In this document: piece after piece, positions 43,951-52,835 of the stretch
How the letters are laid out: every line of letters starts with the position of its first letter
Position numbering within the stretch: the stretch's first letter is position 1
Source: Shinella lacus
Lineage (GTDB): Bacteria; Pseudomonadota; Alphaproteobacteria; Rhizobiales; Rhizobiaceae
Assembly: GCF_010994755.1 (NCBI RefSeq)
Contig: NZ_WHSB02000021.1
Coordinates: forward strand, 35,766-99,765
Direction: 5' to 3'
Length of the DNA stretch: 64,000 nucleotides
Translations under genes and position numbers: made by a program
Notes under the pieces: generated by a model
Seen by the model: only the letters and a program-made list of their open reading frames with translations
Told to the model about the DNA's origin: nothing
The model's database searches: none

Positions 43951-44074
43951 AAGCCTTTTCATGCGGCGCTAGAACGGAGCGTCCCGCATCGTCGGCGAGG
44001 GGATCGCCGGCACCCAGTTTCGCGGGGTTTGACGCCGGTGCCCGAGGGGTTCTGGCCAAGGAAAGGACCAGGGG

Positions 44075-44527
44075 ATGGCAGAGCGCCTAACCAAGACCGG
44101 GGCCCGCAACGTCTTCTATGGCGGGTCCATCTTCTTCTTCACGATCTTCGTGGGGCTGACCGCCCATTCGCATTACTACATGCGCACGGTATCCACCGAC
44201 GAGACGACACTGACCGACAGCGTCGCGCGCGGCAAACACGTCTGGGAAAAGAACGCCTGTATCAACTGCCACACGCTGCTGGGTGAGGGCGCCTATTTCG
44301 CGCCCGAGCTCGGCAATGTGTGGAAGCGCTATGGCGGCGTGGAAGACCCGGAGGGCGCACGCGAGGCGCTGAAGGCCTGGATGGCCGCCCAGCCGAGCGG
44401 TGCGGAAGGCCGGCGGCAGATGCCGCAGTTCAACCTTACCGAACAGGAGGTCAACGACCTCGCCGACTTCCTCGAATGGACGAGCAAGATCAAGACCCAG
44501 AACTGGCCGCCGAACGATGCCGGTTGA
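44075..44527 (+). CDS. norC: NorC, cytochrome c subunit of NO reductase
   Basis: A 150-residue protein anchored by one N-terminal helix (FYGGSIFFFTIFVGLTAHSH) with haem site CINCH at residues 62-66 in ACINCHTLLGEGAYFAPEL. The axial Met is in RQMPQFNLTEQE. It feeds electrons to NorB. Confidence 0.97.
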   Translation: MAERLTKTGARNVFYGGSIFFFTIFVGLTAHSHYYMRTVSTDETTLTDSVARGKHVWEKNACINCHTLLGEGAYFAPELGNVWKRYGGVEDPEGAREALKAWMAAQPSGAEGRRQMPQFNLTEQEVNDLADFLEWTSKIKTQNWPPNDAG

Positions 44528-44551
44528 CCGATTGCGCTCAGGAGACACGAC

Positions 44552-45898
44552 ATGAAATATCAAACGCAAAAGGTCGCGATGCTGTATTTTTACGGCGCGC
44601 TCGGCCTCTTCCTCGCCCAGGTACTCTTCGGCGTCGTGGCCGGCACGATCTATGTGCTGCCCAATACACTGTCCGAACTCTTGCCCTTCAACATCGTGCG
44701 CATGATCCACACCAATGCGCTCGTCGTCTGGCTGCTCATGGGCTTCATGGGCGCCACCTACTACATGATCCCCGAGGAGACCGAGACGGAGCTTTACAGC
44801 CCCAGGCTCGCGATCGCGCAGTTCTGGATGTTCTTCGTCGCGGCGGGCCTGACGGTCGTCGGCTACATGTTCCGCATCCATGAAGGCCGCGAATTCCTCG
44901 AGCAGACCTTCATCGCCAAGGTCGGTATCGTCGTGGTCGTGCTGATGTTCCTGTTCAACATCACGATGACGGCGCTGAAGGGCCGCAAGACCACGGTCAT
45001 CAACATCCTGCTCTTCGGTCTCTGGGGTCTGGCGCTGTTCTTCCTCTTCGCCTTCTACAACCCGGCGAACCTCGCGCTCGACAAGATGTACTGGTGGTAC
45101 GTCATCCATCTGTGGGTCGAGGGTGTCTGGGAGCTGATCATGGCCTCCGTGCTCGCCTTCCTGATGATCAAGCTTAACGGCATCGACCGCGAGGTCGTGG
45201 AAAAGTGGCTCTATGTCATCGTCGGCCTGGCGCTCTTCTCGGGCATTCTGGGTACCGGCCACCACTATTACTGGATCGGCGCGCCGGGCTACTGGCAGTG
45301 GATCGGCTCGCTGTTCTCGACGCTGGAAGTGGCGCCCTTCTTCACCATGGTCATCTTCACCTTCGTGATGACCTGGAAGGCCGGCCGCAACCATCCGAAC
45401 AAGGCGGCCCTGCTGTGGTCGATCGGCTGCTCGGTCATGGCCTTCTTCGGCGCGGGCGTCTGGGGCTTCCTGCACACGCTGTCGTCGGTGAACTACTACA
45501 GCCACGGCACGCAGATGACGGCCGCCCACGGACACCTCGCCTTCTTCGGCGCCTATGTGATGCTGAACCTTGCCATGATGGCCTATGCCATCCCGGAGAT
45601 CCGTGGTCGCCAGCCCTATAACCAGTGGCTCTCGATCGTCAGCTTCTGGATCATGTGCACAGCCATGTCGGTCATGACCTTCGCGCTTACCTTTGCGGGC
45701 GTCGTGCAGATCCACCTCCAGCGTGTGCTCGGCGAAAGCTTCATGGACGTGCAGGACCAGCTGGCACTGTTCTACTGGGTCCGCCTCGGCTCGGGCGTGG
45801 TCGTGCTCGTCTCGGCGCTGATGTTCATCTGGGCCGTGCTGGTGCCCGGCCGTGAGCGTACCGACAGCCTCACGCGGATGGTCCAACCCGCCGAGTGA
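44552..45898 (+). CDS. norB: NorB, catalytic subunit of NO reductase (cNor)
   Basis: A 448-residue, 12-helix haem-copper family enzyme that reduces NO to N2O. Ligand motifs: RMIHTNALVVWLLMGF (low-spin haem), WYVIHLWVEGVWELIMA (FeB His and catalytic Glu), GTGHHYYWIG (FeB His pair) and TAAHGHLAFFGAYVM (haem b3). It has no quinol-oxidase N-terminal extension, so it is the cytochrome c-dependent type. Confidence 0.98.
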   Translation: MKYQTQKVAMLYFYGALGLFLAQVLFGVVAGTIYVLPNTLSELLPFNIVRMIHTNALVVWLLMGFMGATYYMIPEETETELYSPRLAIAQFWMFFVAAGLTVVGYMFRIHEGREFLEQTFIAKVGIVVVVLMFLFNITMTALKGRKTTVINILLFGLWGLALFFLFAFYNPANLALDKMYWWYVIHLWVEGVWELIMASVLAFLMIKLNGIDREVVEKWLYVIVGLALFSGILGTGHHYYWIGAPGYWQWIGSLFSTLEVAPFFTMVIFTFVMTWKAGRNHPNKAALLWSIGCSVMAFFGAGVWGFLHTLSSVNYYSHGTQMTAAHGHLAFFGAYVMLNLAMMAYAIPEIRGRQPYNQWLSIVSFWIMCTAMSVMTFALTFAGVVQIHLQRVLGESFMDVQDQLALFYWVRLGSGVVVLVSALMFIWAVLVPGRERTDSLTRMVQPAE

Positions 45899-45904
45899 GC
45901 GCTG

Positions 45905-45932
45905 GCCGGCCCCGTCATCCCACGGGGCCGGC
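45905..45932 (+). terminator. Strong hairpin between norB and norQ
   Basis: GCCGGCCCCGT-CATCCC-ACGGGGCCGGC, an 11-base perfect stem followed by ACTTTTCC, starting 7 bases after norB. It resembles a terminator inside the operon and would lower norQD relative to norCB. Confidence 0.7.
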
Positions 45933-45962
45933 ACTTTTCCTCTATAAGACTTGGAGATCGAA

Positions 45963-46766
45963 ATGACCGTCATGCTCAAGGCCGCCCGCGCGGATATTCC
46001 GGCTTACAGTCCCTCCGGCAACGAATGCGAACTGTTCGAAAAGGCGTGGGTACGCCAGCTTCCCCTGCTGCTGAAAGGCCCGACCGGTTGCGGCAAGACC
46101 CGCTTCGTCAGCCACATGGCGGCAAAGCTCAACCTGCCGCTCTCGACGGTCTCCTGCCATGACGACCTCTCCGCCGCCGATCTGACCGGCCGCTATCTGC
46201 TAAAGGGTGGCGATACCGTCTGGGTCGATGGTCCCCTGACGCGCGCGGTGCGCGAGGGCGGCGTGTGTTATCTCGACGAGATCGTCGAGGCGCGCAAGGA
46301 CGTTGCCGTGGTGCTGCACCCGCTGACCGACGACCGCCGCATCCTGCCTTTGGAGCGCACCGGCGAGGTGCTGGAAGCGCCTGTCGGCTTCATGCTCGTC
46401 GTTTCCTACAATCCAGGCTACCAGAACCTCTTGAAGGCCCTGAAGCCTTCCACCCGCCAGCGTTTCGTTGCAATCGAGTTCGATTTCCTGCCGAAGGCCG
46501 CCGAGATCGCCGTCGTCGCCACGGAAAGCGGGCTGGACGAGGCGCGCGTCGCGCCGCTGGTCGCACTGGCGCACCGGCTGCGCGCGTTGAAGGGCCACGA
46601 CCTCGAAGAGGGCGTCTCGACGCGCCTGCTCGTCTATTGTGCCTGCCTTATCGACAGCGGTATGGGCGTGCGCGAGGCTGTGCGCGCGGCGATGATCGAG
46701 CCCTTGACCGACGAACCCGATGTGCGCGCCGCCCTCCTCGAAATTGCCGATGCGATGATCCGGTGA
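45963..46766 (+). CDS. norQ: NorQ, MoxR-type AAA+ ATPase
   Basis: A 267-residue AAA+ ATPase that, with NorD, inserts non-haem iron into NorB. Walker A is KGPTGCGKTRF (about 38-48); Walker B region is VCYLDEIVEAR; sensor and arginine finger fall in VSYNPGYQNLLKALKPSTRQR. ATG 45963 has GGAG 7 bases before. Confidence 0.96.
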   Translation: MTVMLKAARADIPAYSPSGNECELFEKAWVRQLPLLLKGPTGCGKTRFVSHMAAKLNLPLSTVSCHDDLSAADLTGRYLLKGGDTVWVDGPLTRAVREGGVCYLDEIVEARKDVAVVLHPLTDDRRILPLERTGEVLEAPVGFMLVVSYNPGYQNLLKALKPSTRQRFVAIEFDFLPKAAEIAVVATESGLDEARVAPLVALAHRLRALKGHDLEEGVSTRLLVYCACLIDSGMGVREAVRAAMIEPLTDEPDVRAALLEIADAMIR

Positions 46767-46775
46767 GGTCTGACC

Positions 46776-48674
46776 ATGCTGGATTTTCTGGAGCTTGAGG
46801 AGACTGTCGGCCGCGCCTGGCACCGGCTGGTCGGCAAGACTGGCAGTTGGCCGCGCCATCCGGACCAGGCGGTGCGGCTGGAGGATATCCGCCCGGTGCT
46901 CGCCGTCTGCTTTCGCGGTTTCGGCGGGGAGGGCGCGGTGCAGATCGCGCCGGCGCGTGGGCGCACCTCGACGCATCGGTTGCGGTTGCGCCAGCGCATG
47001 GGGCTTGGCGAGGAGAAGCTGGTGCAGCCCGGCCGCGACCACGCGACCGTCATGCTGCCCGGCGCAGTCGACCTTTTCCCGGAGCGCGCACTCAACCGCG
47101 ATCTCTATGTCTGGCTCGCCGCCGCCATGGCTGCGATGCCGCTCGAGCCTGTTGCCGAAAGTGACCCGCTGCTGCGGGACCTTGCCATTCTCCAGCGCGC
47201 GGAAGCGATGGTGAAAGCGGTACTTGCGGCCTTTCCCGGCCTCGCAAAGCGCTACCTCCGGCTTTCATCAGCCATGCTGGACGCGCGCCAGCACCGCCCG
47301 CTTCCCTCCGTCGAGCGCCATGTCGAGAACCGCATTCTCAGCCTGCTGCGCGAAGGCGCGGGGCTTGCCGACGAGATGCTGCCGGTGATTTTTCCGCATC
47401 GTGCACCTGCCGGCTATCTGCCGATGCTTCCCGTGCCGCTCTGGCCGGATGCGCTGTGGCGCGAGGAGGGTGAGGGACGCGGTGATGAAGACCAGCCGGC
47501 CACGGGAACAAACCCCGACGCACCGGAAACGGAGCGTCATGTGGCGCTGCGCGAGAAGGCGGAGAACCGCAAGAGCGAACGCAGCCCCTTCATTCTCAAC
47601 CGCTTCGAGAAGATTTTGGCGATGGCCGAGATGGTCAATGTCGACCGCCCCGGCGACGACAGCGACGACCACGATTCCTCGGCTGCCGATGAACTCGACG
47701 ACATGACGCTCGGCGAGCGCAAGGGGCGTCCCGCCGCGCGCTTCCGCTTCGATCTCGACCTGCCGCCGGAAGCGCTCGACCGCACGCGGCTGACGGGCGA
47801 GTTCACCTATCCCGAATGGGATTATCGCACGGCCACCTATCTGCCGGACCATTGCCGCGTGCTGGCCGCGCCCGCGCCGGATGCGGCCGAGATCCCGGAG
47901 ACCGATGCCGATACGAAAAGCCTCATCCGCCGTGTGCGCCGGCAATTCGAGGTGCTGCGGCCGCGCCATGAAATGCTGCGTGCGCAGCTCGACGGCGCCG
48001 AACTCGACCTTGATGCGGTGGTCAGGGCGCGCAGCGATCTCGCCGCCGGCGGGCAGGGCAGCGATCGCATCCACCTGATGAGCCGGCCGCAGGCGCATGA
48101 CCTCGCCGTCACCATCCTGGTGGACGTGTCGCTCTCCACTGATGCCTGGTTCGACAACCGCCGGGTGCTCGACGTGGAGAAGGAGGCGCTGCTGGTTCTG
48201 TCCCATGGCCTCGCGGCCTGCGGCGATAGCCATTCCATCCTCACCTTCACCTCGCGCCGCCGCTCCTGGGTGCGCGTCGAGACGGTCAAGGATTTCGGCG
48301 AGCCGATGGGCCATGGCGTCGAGGCGCGCATCGCGGCGCTGAAGCCGGGTTTCTACACTCGCATCGGCCCGGCGATCCGCCATGCGGCGGCGAAGCTGCG
48401 CGCGCAGCCGAACCGCCGCAAGCTGCTGCTGATCCTGACGGACGGCAAGCCGAACGACGTCGATCACTACGAGGGGCGTTTCGCGCTGGAGGATAGCCGC
48501 CGCGCCGTCAACGACGCGCGGCGCACGGGCCTTGGCGTCTTCGGCGTGACGGTCGACCGGGAGGCGCAAGCCTATGTGCCCGCCATCTTCGGCCGCAACG
48601 GCTACGCCATTGTCAGTAATATCGCCCGGCTGCCAGCGGCGCTGCCGGCGATCTATCGCGGTCTTGTGGGATAG
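46776..48674 (+). CDS. norD: NorD, VWA-domain nor maturation protein
   Basis: A 632-residue cytosolic protein with a C-terminal von Willebrand A domain. The MIDAS motif is DVSLSTDAWF and ILTDGKPNDVDHYEGR follows. A His-rich acidic linker (DDSDDHDSSAADELDD) lies mid-protein. It partners NorQ in activating NorCB. Ends at a strong bidirectional terminator. Confidence 0.96.
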   Translation: MLDFLELEETVGRAWHRLVGKTGSWPRHPDQAVRLEDIRPVLAVCFRGFGGEGAVQIAPARGRTSTHRLRLRQRMGLGEEKLVQPGRDHATVMLPGAVDLFPERALNRDLYVWLAAAMAAMPLEPVAESDPLLRDLAILQRAEAMVKAVLAAFPGLAKRYLRLSSAMLDARQHRPLPSVERHVENRILSLLREGAGLADEMLPVIFPHRAPAGYLPMLPVPLWPDALWREEGEGRGDEDQPATGTNPDAPETERHVALREKAENRKSERSPFILNRFEKILAMAEMVNVDRPGDDSDDHDSSAADELDDMTLGERKGRPAARFRFDLDLPPEALDRTRLTGEFTYPEWDYRTATYLPDHCRVLAAPAPDAAEIPETDADTKSLIRRVRRQFEVLRPRHEMLRAQLDGAELDLDAVVRARSDLAAGGQGSDRIHLMSRPQAHDLAVTILVDVSLSTDAWFDNRRVLDVEKEALLVLSHGLAACGDSHSILTFTSRRRSWVRVETVKDFGEPMGHGVEARIAALKPGFYTRIGPAIRHAAAKLRAQPNRRKLLLILTDGKPNDVDHYEGRFALEDSRRAVNDARRTGLGVFGVTVDREAQAYVPAIFGRNGYAIVSNIARLPAALPAIYRGLVG

Positions 48675-48693
48675 AGGACACAGGATCTGCGAG

Positions 48694-48727
48694 AAAGGCC
48701 CGGCGTGCCGCACCACGCCGGGCCTTT
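48694..48727. terminator. Bidirectional terminator between norD and hemN
   Basis: AAAGGCCCGGCGTG-CCGCAC-CACGCCGGGCCTTT, a perfect 14-base stem with A and T ends, exactly between the convergent genes. Confidence 0.9.
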
Positions 48728-48732
48728 TGCGT

Positions 48733-50085
48733 TCAGGCAGCCTTGCTGTGCGTGCGGGCCGACTGGTCGATATAGGCGTCGAAGGCGGCAGCGACGGCGC
48801 GGATGATGAAACGATGATCCTGCCGCACCGTGACCGTGCCGCCGCTTATATCGACGGCGCCGTCATCAGCGAGCGCTGCCAGCCGCGCATTGCCGTCCAA
48901 AAGGGGGGCCGCGTCGAAACCGTGACGGGCGGCGATGGTTGTGATGTCGGCGCGGAAATTGCACATCAGCCGTTCGATGATTTCGGCGCGCAGCCGGTCT
49001 TCGGCAGTCAGCCGGTATCCCTTGACGGTGGCCAACCGACCCGAGGCGATGCGCTGGGCATAGAGGCCGGGCGGCACCTCGTTCTGGACATAACCATCCG
49101 GCGTGCGGCCGATGGACGAGGCGCCGAAGCCGATCAGCGTTTCGCAGGTATCCGTCGTATAGCCCTGGAAGTTGCGCCGCAGCCGGCCGCGTTTTGCGGC
49201 GATCGCGAGATCATCGCTCGGGAGCGCATAGTGGTCGAGACCGATGCGAACATAGCCGGCGGCAACGAGTGTTTCGGCAATCGCCTCCGCCTGCGCGGCG
49301 CGTGCGGCGGCATCGGGCAGCGCGCGTTCGTCGATCAGCCGCTGGTGCTTCTTGAAGGAGGGGATGTGGGCATAGCCAAAGACGGCGAAACGCTCCGGCC
49401 GCATGGCGACCGCCGCCTTCGCCGTGTCGATGCAGGATTGCACCGTCTGGTGCGGCAGGCCGTAGATGAGGTCGAAATTGATGCCACCGACACCGGCCGC
49501 GCGCAGCCGGGTCACGGCCTCGGCGGTCTGCGCCTCGCTCTGTATGCGGTTGATCGCCTTCTGCACGACGGGATCGAAACTCTGCACGCCGAGGCTCGCG
49601 CGGGTGACGCCCGCCTCGCCGAGCGCTGCCGCCATCTCTGCCGTCAGCGTGCGCGGGTCGATCTCCACCGCGATCTCCGCGCCGGCAACGAGGCCGAAGC
49701 GGGCGCGCAGCAGGCCGATGAGATCGCGGAACTCCTCCGGCTGCATGATCGTCGGCGTGCCGCCGCCGAAATGGATGTGTTTCATCTTGATGCGGTTTTC
49801 CACCCGGTCGGAGACGAGGCCGATCTCCTGTCGCAGCATGTCGAGATAGTCGAGGATCGGCGCGTCCTTCTGGGTGATGGTGGTGTGGCAACCGCAATAC
49901 CAGCACATGGACCGACAGAAGGGGATGTGCAGGTAGAGCGAGGCCTCGGTGCCCGGCTTGATGTTAGACAGCCAGTCGCCATAGGTGCCGGCGCCGACGA
50001 CGGGAGCGAAGGCGGGCGCGGTCGGATAGCTCGTATAGCGCGGCAGCCGCGCCTCTCCGTATTTCTCGATCAGGGCCTGTTGCAT
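48733..50085 (-). CDS. hemN: HemN, oxygen-independent coproporphyrinogen III oxidase
   Basis: A 450-residue radical SAM enzyme converting coproporphyrinogen III to protoporphyrinogen IX without O2. The cluster motif CxxxCxxC is C57, C61, C64 (HIPFCRSMCWYCGCHT), and HFGGGTPTIMQPEE is the HemN signature. ATG 50085 follows AAAGGAAC. It supports haem supply during denitrification; TTG-N8-CAA boxes lie upstream. Confidence 0.95.
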   Translation of the reverse strand: MQQALIEKYGEARLPRYTSYPTAPAFAPVVGAGTYGDWLSNIKPGTEASLYLHIPFCRSMCWYCGCHTTITQKDAPILDYLDMLRQEIGLVSDRVENRIKMKHIHFGGGTPTIMQPEEFRDLIGLLRARFGLVAGAEIAVEIDPRTLTAEMAAALGEAGVTRASLGVQSFDPVVQKAINRIQSEAQTAEAVTRLRAAGVGGINFDLIYGLPHQTVQSCIDTAKAAVAMRPERFAVFGYAHIPSFKKHQRLIDERALPDAAARAAQAEAIAETLVAAGYVRIGLDHYALPSDDLAIAAKRGRLRRNFQGYTTDTCETLIGFGASSIGRTPDGYVQNEVPPGLYAQRIASGRLATVKGYRLTAEDRLRAEIIERLMCNFRADITTIAARHGFDAAPLLDGNARLAALADDGAVDISGGTVTVRQDHRFIIRAVAAAFDAYIDQSARTHSKAA

Positions 50086-50143
50086 GGCGCGTTCCTTTTC
50101 GTGTGTCGATTGCGGAAAGGGTAGGAGCGGCAGGGGCAGTCTT

Positions 50144-50161
50144 CTTTGCGAAATGCCAAGC
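50144..50161. promoter_or_regulatory. NnrR/FNR-type box upstream of hemN
   Basis: CTTTGC-GAAATG-CCAAGC, TTG-N8-CAA spacing, 59 bases before hemN on the minus strand. The second half-site is imperfect. Confidence 0.55.
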
Positions 50162-50192
50162 AGCGCGGCAAGAGGCCTGAAAATCGTCGATT

Positions 50193-50210
50193 GTTTGCGC
50201 AGGGTCAAAG
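50193..50210. promoter_or_regulatory. NnrR/FNR-type box upstream of the DUF2249 gene
   Basis: GTTTGC-GCAGGG-TCAAAG, one NnrR-like and one FNR-like half, 101 bases before the DUF2249 gene and 108 bases before hemN in the divergent region. Confidence 0.6.
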
Positions 50211-50310
50211 TGCCTGGCGGCGCGTAGGGTTAGCGTCAGGTGGTTCCGGTCGGGTCGGGCCGTGCCCTTCCGGAACGGTATCGGAACGGCCGGGACGGAA
50301 ACACCAAACC

Positions 50311-50592
50311 ATGTCTGAGACCCTGGACAAGCCCCTCATCGACGTGCGCACCATTCCGCCGCGCGAACGCCATCCGCGCATTTTCGGCATGCTTGGCGCA
50401 TTGATGCCCGGCAAATCCATGCTGATCACCAGCGATCACGATCCGCGACCTTTGCACTACCAGCTCGAGACCAATTTCCCCGGCCAGTTCGGCTGGGATT
50501 ATCTCGAACAGGGTCCGGAAGTCTGGCGCGTCGAGATCGACCGGCTGGAAGACGGCGGCGGCTGCGACTGCTGCTGCGGTTCCGAACACTGA
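50311..50592 (+). CDS. DUF2249 protein with C-terminal cysteine cluster
   Basis: A 93-residue DUF2249-domain protein: IDVRTIPPRERHPRIFGMLG, then MLITSDHDPRPLHYQLETNF and WRVEIDRLED. The C-terminus carries CDCCCGSEH, four Cys in five residues, a likely metal or cluster site. DUF2249 proteins recur in nitrosative-stress loci but have no settled function. First gene of the 50.3-52.8 kb plus-strand cluster. Confidence 0.82.
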   Translation: MSETLDKPLIDVRTIPPRERHPRIFGMLGALMPGKSMLITSDHDPRPLHYQLETNFPGQFGWDYLEQGPEVWRVEIDRLEDGGGCDCCCGSEH

Positions 50593-50617
50593 ACAGGTTG
50601 CGGCGAGGCAAACCGAC

Positions 50618-51976
50618 ATGCCGGGCGCAACGCTCTCCCGCTGGACCATGTCCTACTTCGCCGCCGCCTGCCTCATGCTCGTGGCGGGGCAGGGGCTGAT
50701 GGTGGCCGGCTACGGCTATCCCTTTGCCGATATCAGCGCGCCGGAAACGCTTGTCGTCGTCCATCTCATCGCCATCGGCTGGCTGAGCCTGCTGATGGCC
50801 GGGGCGCTCTTGCAATTCGTGCCGGTGCTCATCGCCCGGCCTGTCATCGGCGGGCGTTTTGCCATGCCGGCCCTGTTGCTGCTGCTCGGCGGGCTGGGCT
50901 GCCTTCTGGGCGGGTTCGTTGCGCTGTCTGGGGCATTGGACCTGCCGCTTGCCCTGCTGCCCATCGGCGGCGTTATGCTTCTGGCCGGTTTCGGCCTGTT
51001 TGCCGGCATTCTCGCCGTCACGCTTCTTTCTGCGCGGCCTCTGCCGCTACCCGCCCGCTTCGTCGCCACCGGTCTTGCCGCGCTTGTCGGCGCGGCCCTG
51101 ATCGGTTCTGCGTTCACGGCCACCCTGTCCGGTTTCACGGAAAGTCCATTGCTCGACCGGCTCGTTGCCGATGGCGTCGCGCTGCATGCCGCCCTTGGCC
51201 TCGGGGGCTGGTTGAGCGCGACGGCGGTCGGTGTCAGCTACCGGCTGTTCTCGATGTTTCTGCTGGCGCCGGAGGTCGAGCGTTCGACCAGCCGCGCCGC
51301 CTGGTGGGGTGCGAGCTTGGCTGTCGGGCTTGTTGTCGTGGCGGTGGTCTTCGTGCTGTCCGGCATTTTCGGTGCCGCGCTGCTTTTCGCCGCCGCGCTG
51401 CTGCTCACGCTGATGGCCGTCATGCTTTACGGCGCGGATGTCCTGCACATCTATCGTGGGCGGAAGCGAAAGCAGGCGGAACTGAACATTTGCGCGAGTT
51501 TCGCGGCGCTTGGCTTGTGTGCCATCTCTATCCTCCTTCTCAACGTCCCCTCCCTCAGGTCCGGCAATATGGTGGCGGCGGTCGTCTACCTGTTCGTTTT
51601 CGGTTGGCTCACCGGGCTCGGCCTTGCCCAGCTCTACAAGATCGTCGCCTTTCTCACCTGGCTGGAGGCCTATGGCCCCGTCCTGGGCCGTGCGCCCGTG
51701 CCGCGGGTGCAGGACCTCGTCGACGAGCGCCACGCGTTGATCCTGTTCCGTCTCTATTACGGTGCCGTCGGCATCGCGGTGCTCTCCCTTGCTGCCGGAA
51801 CGACCGGCTTTTTCCGGATGGCCGTCGCAGGGCAGCTTTTGTCGACGCTTTGTCTGATCCGCGAATTCATCCGGGCGCGCCGCCTTTCCATCGTGCCGGC
51901 TGCGCTACGTGCGCCTGCCGGCATGGTGCGGCCGCGCCTCTTTCTGCCTCTATCCGCTTTCCAAGGAGATAAATGA
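50618..51976 (+). CDS. 12-helix membrane protein of the denitrification cluster
   Basis: A 452-residue polytopic protein with about 12 helices. Conserved-looking His in VVHLIAIGWLSLLMAGALLQ and LHAALGLGGWLSATAVG and a cytosolic KRKQAE loop suggest a distant relation to haem-copper oxidase subunit I or NnrS, which I cannot confirm. It starts 25 bases after the DUF2249 gene and overlaps the next by 4 bases. Role probably tied to NO or haem-copper chemistry. Confidence 0.75.
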   Translation: MPGATLSRWTMSYFAAACLMLVAGQGLMVAGYGYPFADISAPETLVVVHLIAIGWLSLLMAGALLQFVPVLIARPVIGGRFAMPALLLLLGGLGCLLGGFVALSGALDLPLALLPIGGVMLLAGFGLFAGILAVTLLSARPLPLPARFVATGLAALVGAALIGSAFTATLSGFTESPLLDRLVADGVALHAALGLGGWLSATAVGVSYRLFSMFLLAPEVERSTSRAAWWGASLAVGLVVVAVVFVLSGIFGAALLFAAALLLTLMAVMLYGADVLHIYRGRKRKQAELNICASFAALGLCAISILLLNVPSLRSGNMVAAVVYLFVFGWLTGLGLAQLYKIVAFLTWLEAYGPVLGRAPVPRVQDLVDERHALILFRLYYGAVGIAVLSLAAGTTGFFRMAVAGQLLSTLCLIREFIRARRLSIVPAALRAPAGMVRPRLFLPLSAFQGDK

Positions 51977-52491
51977 TGTCCGAGATTACACCGAAGGTGC
52001 TCGACGTGCGGCCGATCCTGCGCAGCGGCGGCGAGCCGTTCCAGGCGATCATGCAGGCTGTTCAAGACCTGCAGCCCGGACAGGCGTTGACGCTGCTTGC
52101 GACGTTTCGTCCGCAGCCGCTGTTTCGTGTGATGGAAGGGCGTGGCTTCGATCATGAAGCCCGCGAGATCGACGGCGGCGACTGGGAGGTGCTGTTCACG
52201 CCGAAGAAGGACGCGGCGCCCGTCGAGACCTCTGTCGACGCCGATCGCCCCGAAACCTGGCCGGATCCGTCCGAACATCTCGACCTCACCGATCTCGATC
52301 CGCCGGAGCCGATGGTGCGTATTCTTGCGGCTGCCGAAGCGCTGGAGCCGGGCGAGGTGCTCTTCGCCGTGCTGGCGCGCGAACCGCTGTTCTTGTTCCC
52401 GGAGCTGACCAAGCGCGGCCACCAATGGGCCGGCAATTTCGATGAGACGGGATCGGCCTACCGCATCCTCGTGCGGATCGGGGAGGCTTGA
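51973..52491 (+). CDS. Tandem DUF2249 protein
   Basis: A 172-residue protein with two DUF2249 domains: LDVRPILRSGGEPFQAIMQA to WEVLFTPKK (about 8-75), and LDLTDLDPPEPMVRILAAAE to YRILVRIG (about 100-170). AAGGAGATAA precedes ATG 51973, which overlaps the previous stop. Unlike the 50311 protein it has no Cys tail. Function unknown; may bind a small ligand in sulfur or iron-sulfur metabolism. Confidence 0.8.
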   Translation: MMSEITPKVLDVRPILRSGGEPFQAIMQAVQDLQPGQALTLLATFRPQPLFRVMEGRGFDHEAREIDGGDWEVLFTPKKDAAPVETSVDADRPETWPDPSEHLDLTDLDPPEPMVRILAAAEALEPGEVLFAVLAREPLFLFPELTKRGHQWAGNFDETGSAYRILVRIGEA

Positions 52492-52496
52492 CGGCG

Positions 52497-52796
52497 ATGA
52501 ACGAGATGGACAAGGCCACGCTGACCGAGGACATCCGCACCGCCCTGCGCATGATCATCGACCCCGAGATCGGCAAGAATATTGTCGATCTCGGCCTGGT
52601 CTACGACATCGTGGTGGAGGAGGGCGGGGTCGTCTACGTCACCATGACCACGACGACACGTTTCTGCCCGGCGACGGATTTCCTCAAGGAGGCGGTGCAG
52701 GCCTGCGTCTGGTATGTGCCGGGTGTCGAATATGCCGAGGTGCGGCTGACCTACGAGCCGCCGTGGACGCCGCAGATGATGCTGGATGTCGCATGA
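52497..52796 (+). CDS. DUF59/MIP18-type iron-sulfur assembly factor
   Basis: A 99-residue SufT/PaaD-like protein: RTALRMIIDPEIGKNIVDLG and VYVTMTTTTRFCPATDFLKE with the conserved Cys, then the ending EVRLTYEPPWTPQMML typical of the family. Such proteins help mature iron-sulfur proteins. ATG 52497 has GGGAGG before it. Last gene before a strong terminator. Confidence 0.88.
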   Translation: MNEMDKATLTEDIRTALRMIIDPEIGKNIVDLGLVYDIVVEEGGVVYVTMTTTTRFCPATDFLKEAVQACVWYVPGVEYAEVRLTYEPPWTPQMMLDVA

Positions 52797-52800
52797 ACGA

Positions 52801-52829
52801 AAAGGCCCGGAGATAACCTCCGGGCCTTT
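52801..52829. terminator. Bidirectional terminator between DUF59 gene and nnrS
   Basis: AAAGGCCCGGAG-ATAAC-CTCCGGGCCTTT, a perfect 12-base stem with A and T ends, between convergent genes. Confidence 0.9.
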
Positions 52830-52835
52830 CGCATT

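Noticed and set aside
44087..45979. Minus-strand open frame (630 residues) opposite norC/norB
   Set aside because: Shadow of NorCB; the sequence is dominated by Glu, His and Asp with no recognisable fold.
48574..50124. Plus-strand open frame (516 residues) over hemN
   Set aside because: HemN on the minus strand has its radical SAM motif and terminator; the plus frame crosses that terminator.
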